DNA of 10,861 nt, from contig JAEWUL010000066.1 in NCBI GenBank assembly GCA_023459435.1, positions 1 to 10,861 of the forward strand. Direction: 5' to 3'. Below are positions 7,069 through 10,861 of the stretch, one piece after another. How positions within the stretch are numbered: the stretch's first letter is position 1; every line of letters starts with the position of its first letter. The notes under the pieces were generated by a model, which did not search any database, was not told the DNA's origin, and saw only the letters and a list, made by a program, of their open reading frames with translations. The stretch is from Bacteroidota bacterium. Its GTDB lineage: Bacteria > Bacteroidota > Bacteroidia > Bacteroidales > WCHB1-69. The position numbers and the translations under genes are program-made.

Positions 7069-7988
7069 TGAAAATAGTTGAAGTTCAGAATGTAACGAAG
7101 AGATATTCCAATCATCTTGCATTAGACAATATCTCCGTATCTGTAGAAAAAGGGAGCGTTTTTGGGCTTTTAGGACCTAATGGAGCTGGAAAAACAACAT
7201 TAATTCGAATTTTGAATCAAATTACAGCTCCAGATACAGGTGTTGTTTTATTTCAGGGGAGACCGATTCAGAAAGGGGATGTGGAGAAAATTGGATATCT
7301 TCCCGAAGAGCGGGGTTTGTACAAGAAAATGAAAGTGGGTGAACAAGCTCTATATCTTGCACAATTAAAAGGATTGTCTAAACAAGTCGCTATGGAACGT
7401 TTGGTGTCCTGGTTCAGAAAGTTTGAAATGGAAACATGGTGGAACAGAAAAGTGGAAGAACTCTCAAAGGGGATGCAACAAAAAGTTCAATTCATCACAA
7501 CGATTATTCACGAACCCGATTTCTTAATTCTTGATGAACCTTTTAGTGGCTTTGACCCCATCAATACCAATTTACTTAAAGATGAAATTTTAAATCTGAA
7601 AGAGAAAGGGACAACCATTATCCTTTCTACACATAATATGGCATCAGTAGAGGAGATCTGCGACGATATCGTTCTGATCAATAAATCCAAAAAAGTTTTA
7701 GAAGGGAATCTGATAGAACTAAAACAACAATTCAAAAATCATCAGTTTGAAATCACAATTGAGTCAAATAATGATCTCTCTGCTTTATTTCAAAATTCAG
7801 ATCATTTTTCACTTATTGAGATCAGACAACAAGGTGCTTTAACACACATGTCCATTCAATTGCACCATGATGCTTCCGGAAATCAATTGCTTCAGCAACT
7901 GCTTCCTCTGGGCAATCTGATCACTTTCAAAGAGATATTGCCAACCATGAATGAGATCTTTATTAAAAAAGTAAATGAAACAAAATAA
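7068..7988 (+). CDS. ABC transporter ATP-binding protein (NatA-like, DUF4162-type C-terminus)
   Basis: This 306-residue ATPase should energise the permease encoded next to it. Walker A is GPNGAGKTT (36-44), the Q-loop region reads GYLPEERGLY (76-85), the signature is LSKGMQQK (132-139), Walker B is FLILDEP (152-158) followed by FSGFDP, and the switch histidine is in STHN (His189). The Q-loop has the PEERGLY form common to NatA-type ABC-2 exporters with a DUF4162-like C-terminal domain, which here covers about 215-300. The start is GTG, chosen because it gives the conserved MKIVEVQNVTKRY opening and overlaps the DUF4290 stop by one base. The 3' end overlaps the permease start by one base (TAATG). 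The pair is probably an exporter; the substrate is unknown, and sodium, as in Bacillus NatAB, is only a family-level precedent. Confidence 0.95.
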   Translation: MKIVEVQNVTKRYSNHLALDNISVSVEKGSVFGLLGPNGAGKTTLIRILNQITAPDTGVVLFQGRPIQKGDVEKIGYLPEERGLYKKMKVGEQALYLAQLKGLSKQVAMERLVSWFRKFEMETWWNRKVEELSKGMQQKVQFITTIIHEPDFLILDEPFSGFDPINTNLLKDEILNLKEKGTTIILSTHNMASVEEICDDIVLINKSKKVLEGNLIELKQQFKNHQFEITIESNNDLSALFQNSDHFSLIEIRQQGALTHMSIQLHHDASGNQLLQQLLPLGNLITFKEILPTMNEIFIKKVNETK

Positions 7989-9325
7989 TGAATAAAATTG
8001 GTTTAATTATTTCGAGAGAATACTTGACAAGAGTTTCAAAAAAGTCATTTATAATCATGACTATTCTGGCGCCAATTTTGTTGGCAGCCTTAATCGTTGT
8101 TCCGGTTATTGTGGCAAACCAAACTCAAAAATCAATGAAAGTAATGGTGGTTGATGAAAATGACTTTTTTATTAATAGATTTAGTGACAATGCCAAAACT
8201 ACATTTTCATACAGATCCGGCGAGATTGAGGTAATTAAAAAAGAGGCTCTGGAGAGTGGTTTTGATGCGGTATTGCACATCCTGAAAGGAACCCAGGCTT
8301 TAAAAACAAATCTCTATTATAAAGATGAACCTTCCATGACTTTTAATTCCAATATTGAAAGTCAAATGGATAAACTTTTATTTGATAGATTATTAATAGA
8401 TACATTTAAAATAGATCCTGTCAAATATGAACAATTAAAGAACCTAACCCGTTCCTCCATTGCCAATATTAAAATTACAGATACTGGTCAGGAAAAAGAG
8501 AGCCAGGCTGAAATTGCACGTATCGTGGGTATGTTTAGCGGTTTAGCGATCTATTTTTTCATTTTTATGTTTGCATCTCAGGTATTAAGAGGTGTTTTGG
8601 AAGAGAAAACAAGCCGTATTGTAGAAGTTCTGATCTCATCAGTGAAACCAATGGAGTTAATGATGGGGAAAATTATTGGGATAGCAATGGTCGGGCTCAC
8701 ACAGTTCCTGATATGGGTAGGGCTCACTTTTGTACTCATTTATGGAGTACAAATCGCTGCTCCAGATATTTTTCAATCCGAAGCGATCATGCAACAAATG
8801 GCATCTCCTGAAGCAGCTATGGTTGCACAATCTCAAATAGTTCCAGTCGATAACGCTGATATGCCCGCTGTATCCGTTTTTGCTCTGATAGATCACTATT
8901 TTAATGTTTCATTTACAGTTTTATTGTTGAGTTTCCTTTTTTACTTTATCTTTGGATACCTTATCTACGCAGCATTGTTTGCGGCAGTGGGTTCAGCTGT
9001 AGATAACGAAACAGATTCCCAACAGTTTACACTTCCTGTTACAATCCCTTTATTGTTAACCATCATGTTGCTGATGCCCATCACCGAAAATCCTAATGGA
9101 CCTCTCGCTTTCTGGATGTCAATGATTCCACTTACTTCACCTGTAGCCATGTTGATCCGACTCCCATCCGGAGTCCCTTTAATGCAGTTGCTCTCATCAA
9201 TGGCGATCTGTGTGCTGTTCTTTGTGTTTTGTGTCTGGTTTGCCTCAAAAGTGTACCGCGTTGGAATCCTCATGTACGGCAAAAAAGTGACCTATCGTGA
9301 ATTGTTTAAATGGCTTAGATTCTAA
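7988..9325 (+). CDS. ABC-2 family permease (NatB-like, COG1668 type)
   Basis: The 445-residue membrane subunit pairs with the upstream ATPase. The N-terminal cytoplasmic MNKIGLIISREYLTRVSKKS precedes the first transmembrane helix (about 21-43). A large extracytoplasmic domain (about 44-175) follows, then helices at about 178-199, 228-253, 305-335, 348-365, 374-391 and 398-420. The hallmark GVLEEKTSRIVEVLISSVKP (202-221), the cytoplasmic coupling region of NatB-type permeases, is intact, as is the later AALFAAVGSAVDNETDSQQ (328-346). A Met/Ala-rich insertion at about 255-295 (IFQSEAIMQQMASPEAAMVA) sits in a second external loop. The ATG overlaps the ATPase stop (TAATG), so the two subunits are translationally coupled. 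The operon ends here: the next genes are on the opposite strand and no strong terminator hairpin is seen after the TAA at 9323-9325. Confidence 0.94.
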   Translation: MNKIGLIISREYLTRVSKKSFIIMTILAPILLAALIVVPVIVANQTQKSMKVMVVDENDFFINRFSDNAKTTFSYRSGEIEVIKKEALESGFDAVLHILKGTQALKTNLYYKDEPSMTFNSNIESQMDKLLFDRLLIDTFKIDPVKYEQLKNLTRSSIANIKITDTGQEKESQAEIARIVGMFSGLAIYFFIFMFASQVLRGVLEEKTSRIVEVLISSVKPMELMMGKIIGIAMVGLTQFLIWVGLTFVLIYGVQIAAPDIFQSEAIMQQMASPEAAMVAQSQIVPVDNADMPAVSVFALIDHYFNVSFTVLLLSFLFYFIFGYLIYAALFAAVGSAVDNETDSQQFTLPVTIPLLLTIMLLMPITENPNGPLAFWMSMIPLTSPVAMLIRLPSGVPLMQLLSSMAICVLFFVFCVWFASKVYRVGILMYGKKVTYRELFKWLRF

Positions 9326-9330
9326 ATGAT

Positions 9331-9354
9331 TTAACAATTAACAATTATCAATTA
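9331..9354. repeat. Short A/T-rich 7-bp tandem repeat in the convergent gap
   Basis: Three heptamers, TTAACAA, TTAACAA and TTATCAA, followed by TTA, lie 6 bases after the permease stop. They fall between the ends of two convergent operons. The array is too short and A/T-rich to assign a role; it could be a slippage product or a remnant of a dispersed repeat. Confidence 0.5.
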
Positions 9355-9401
9355 GGATTTAAGAAGTAATATTTTTTTGGGAAACAATTACTAGATACAA
9401 A

Positions 9402-9893
9402 TCAATCGTTTGTAAGGATGGTGTCCGGGTCTATGGTTAAGATTCTACGTCCATAGAATGGATCCCTCTCCCTTTTTAACTTGTTGATGGAGTCTATGTT
9501 TGGTTGTGGATCCGGTGTGGGCTTTTCTATGATGTTTTGTGTTTTTGTTTTTGATGGAGTAACAGGAGTCACTTTGTTTTTGGGTTGTGAGGGAATTAAC
9601 TCCTCAGGAGTGAGTTGAATGGTGTCAGGTATAATCGTAGGCTTCGGTTGAGAAGATACTGTATCAATCAGAGTAGTTTCAGGTTTCGGTTTTTGCTCTT
9701 TTTTTAAACTTTTGATACCGAAATAGGTTGTTCCACCAACTACTCCTGTAATGATCACAATACCTGATACGATCTGAATAGCTGAAAAAGCGGAGATCCC
9801 TGCACTCTTCGCAAATAAAAACCAAAAAAGAGGTCTGTATTTAAAAACCTTTTTTTCTGCTTTCTCTTTAATCAGTTGGTCAAATTGATCCAT
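9402..9893 (-). CDS. Single-pass membrane protein, putative anti-sigma factor
   Basis: The 163-residue protein has a short charged cytoplasmic N-terminus (MDQFDQLIKEKAEKKVFKYRP), one transmembrane helix at about 36-60 (SAIQIVSGIVIITGVVGGTTYF) and a Pro/Thr/Lys-rich outer part that ends in a compact PFYGRRILTIDPDTI motif near 147-159. It starts 6 bases after the ECF sigma factor stop. An N-terminus of the type MDxFDxxIKxKxE followed by one helix and a periplasmic tail, encoded right after an ECF sigma gene, is the usual layout of Bacteroidota anti-sigma factors. No zinc-binding HxxxCxxC anti-sigma motif is present, so the call rests on context and topology. The Pro-rich stretch could span the cell wall. 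It could instead be an unrelated membrane protein that is merely co-transcribed. Confidence 0.6.
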   Translation of the reverse strand: MDQFDQLIKEKAEKKVFKYRPLFWFLFAKSAGISAFSAIQIVSGIVIITGVVGGTTYFGIKSLKKEQKPKPETTLIDTVSSQPKPTIIPDTIQLTPEELIPSQPKNKVTPVTPSKTKTQNIIEKPTPDPQPNIDSINKLKRERDPFYGRRILTIDPDTILTND

Positions 9894-9899
9894 TATTGC

Positions 9900-10469
9900 T
9901 TACCCGATTTTTGTTTGTTCCATAATCAATTGTTTCAATTTATTTCTGGCAAAATTGAGATGCCAATGTGATGTTCCCTCTTTTATTTGAAGAATGGTTG
10001 CAATTTCGGAATGGGAGTAGTCTTCAAAAACATATAAGTTAAAAACAGACCTACTCATAAAAGGGAGTTTCTGGATCAGCAACATCAGTTCATCACTTGA
10101 GATTTTGCTGATCGCATTGTTTTCATCAAACTGAACCATAGTGCCATTATCAACGGAATCATATTCAACAGTTTCAATTGTAGTTTTATGTTTTCGTTGA
10201 TAATCCAAAGCAGCATTGGCCATCACCCTTTTCATCCATCCTTCAAAAGAACCTGAGTCCTTGTATTTATCAAGATTTTTAAAGATCTTCATAAATCCTT
10301 CGTTGAGCATATCCTGAGCTTCCTCGTAATTGGAGGCGTAGCGGTAACAAACATGAAACAAACTGCTGTAAAAAGTTTTGAACAAAAGATGCTGTGCCTG
10401 CCTTTTTTCAGCGATGCATTCTGCAATCAGTTGCGTGTACTCTTTGGGTTGTTTCAGTTTGGGTTCCAT
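9900..10469 (-). CDS. ECF-type RNA polymerase sigma-70 family factor
   Basis: The 189-residue protein contains only sigma regions 2 and 4, as in extracytoplasmic-function sigma factors. Region 2 (about 27-93) includes CYRYASNYEEAQDMLNEGFM, the core-binding and -10 recognition part, then FEGWMKRVMANAALDYQRK, which is the DNA-melting helix. A variable linker (94-125) follows. Region 4 (about 126-180) has LPFMSRSVFNLYVFEDYSHSEIA and the helix-turn-helix IKEGTSHWHLNFARNKLKQL, close to the usual Bacteroidota pattern (E)GTSKSxLxxARxKL but with HWH where KSQ-like residues are common, which may mark its promoter choice. It is followed after 6 bases by the membrane protein that is a likely anti-sigma partner, and it begins 36 bases after the stop of the amidase-like gene. 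It probably directs envelope-related genes, possibly including its own operon. Target promoters are not visible here. Confidence 0.95.
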   Translation of the reverse strand: MEPKLKQPKEYTQLIAECIAEKRQAQHLLFKTFYSSLFHVCYRYASNYEEAQDMLNEGFMKIFKNLDKYKDSGSFEGWMKRVMANAALDYQRKHKTTIETVEYDSVDNGTMVQFDENNAISKISSDELMLLIQKLPFMSRSVFNLYVFEDYSHSEIATILQIKEGTSHWHLNFARNKLKQLIMEQTKIG

Positions 10470-10505
10470 TAAGATAAACGTAAAAACGATCTAAAAACTT
10501 GGGTG

Positions 10506-10861
10506 CTATTTAGGTCTTGCTTCTGAAATGGGTATTTTTTGTCCATTCTTGAAAGCGATAATAAATGCATCAGGATACTGTTTTTTAATTTTTTTCAGTA
10601 ATTCGGTAGCATCTTCCCATTTTGTCTTGTTTCCGGCAGTATATTTCCAGGTGTTATTTTCAAAATATTTTGAAACATCAGGGATCTCCTTAAATCTCGA
10701 ATCAGAAAGACTCAGATTTTGAGGGATTGCCAGAAATTGAACCTTAAAATAGATCTGATTTGGGTTCGTAATAGTGATTTCATCCCCTGTTTTTAATGTA
10801 TCTGTAATATTCGTTTTAGATGGAGTGATGGTGTCACTCTCCATGGGCTTTACAGGATCTT
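10506..10861 (-). CDS. Partial SPOR-like C-terminal domain protein, probably N-acetylmuramoyl-L-alanine amidase
   Basis: The frame is open from the right edge of the window to the TAG at 10506-10508, so only the last 117 or so residues are seen. The Met at 10844 is internal, because the upstream codons (DPVKP) continue the protein. A Thr/Asp-rich linker (TITPSKTNITDTLK) leads into a domain with FKVQFLAIPQNLSL, SRFKEIPDVSKYFENNTWKY, a stretch KTKWEDATELLKKIKKQYPD and AFIIAFKNGQKIPISEA. This closely follows the SPOR-like C-terminus found on Bacteroidales cell-wall amidases (pattern FKVQILTSxxxLPLxSxxFKG...YKYTYG...DAFIIAFKNGxKI), which binds denuded septal peptidoglycan. The catalytic amidase domain would lie outside the window, so the enzyme call is an inference from this tail. 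The gene precedes the ECF sigma factor in the same orientation and may share its transcript. Confidence 0.65.
   Translation of the reverse strand, partial: DPVKPMESDTITPSKTNITDTLKTGDEITITNPNQIYFKVQFLAIPQNLSLSDSRFKEIPDVSKYFENNTWKYTAGNKTKWEDATELLKKIKKQYPDAFIIAFKNGQKIPISEARPK

Noticed and set aside
7068..9325. ABC pair as the gliding-motility transporter GldA/GldF-GldG
   Set aside because: The permease has the LEEKTSRIVEVLISS motif and large external domain of NatB-type proteins, and there is a single permease rather than the GldF plus GldG pair.
9365..9392. AGTAAT and ATTACT inverted repeat as a bidirectional terminator between the convergent operons
   Set aside because: The stem is only 6 bp, all but two pairs A-T, with a 16-base loop and no clean T tract after it, so it is too weak to call.
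10475..10482. TACGTTTA on the - strand as a -7 box for the sigma factor gene
   Set aside because: The last base departs from TAnnTTTG, it lies only about 6 bases before the ATG and no -33 box is seen. Co-transcription from the upstream gene is simpler.
10528..10722. Small + strand open frame of 64 codons opposite the amidase-like gene
   Set aside because: It lies wholly antisense to a recognisable coding domain and has no family features, so it is a shadow frame.

Overview
The window looks like a chromosomal segment from a member of the Bacteroidota, most likely Bacteroidales or a relative. The evidence is low GC with A-rich leaders and no Shine-Dalgarno sites, a secreted gingipain-type (C25) peptidase with a type IX secretion C-terminal sorting domain, and several families largely confined to this phylum (DUF1599 tandem protein, BT_3928-type DoxX/MauE protein, DUF4290). 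TAnnTTTG -7 promoter boxes occur in two of the intergenic regions. I see no tRNA, rRNA, CRISPR array, insertion sequence or phage gene. No stretch longer than about 170 bases lacks a gene.

Layout on the + strand: (1) 1-537 is the 3' part of a probable surface or lipoprotein gene, closed by a strong hairpin terminator at 561-592. (2) 708-4472 encodes a 1254-residue secreted C25 cysteine peptidase with signal peptide, propeptide, catalytic domain, Ig/CARDB-like beta domains, a cleaved-adhesin-like jelly roll and a T9SS sorting domain. (3) 4496-6248 holds a tight pair: a tandem DUF1599 protein and a BT_3928-type membrane protein (MauE/DoxX-like bundle fused to a thioredoxin-like domain). (4) 6343-9325 is a translationally coupled trio: a DUF4290 protein with a poly-lysine and Asn/Ser tail, an ABC ATPase, and an ABC-2 permease of the NatAB type. 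The last two junctions overlap by one base. A candidate promoter carrying a CTTAAG-GT-CTTAAG element lies ahead of the trio.

On the - strand, running into the window from its right end: (5) the C-terminal part of a protein resembling the SPOR-like tail of Bacteroidales N-acetylmuramoyl-L-alanine amidases (10506-10861), then an ECF sigma factor (9900-10469), then a single-pass membrane protein (9402-9893) that has the position and topology of an anti-sigma factor. The spacings of 36 and 6 bases suggest one operon, which would link cell-wall hydrolysis to envelope-stress transcription. The + and - blocks converge at about 9326-9401, where there is an A/T-rich 7-bp tandem repeat but no convincing terminator.

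Most of the window is ordinary housekeeping and envelope biology for this phylum. The points most worth following are the cysteines next to both catalytic residues of the C25 peptidase, the in-frame A-AAA-AAG slippery heptamer in the poly-lysine tract, the coupling of a DUF4290 gene to an ABC exporter, and the amidase/sigma/putative anti-sigma cluster. I found no clear evidence of a wholly new system.
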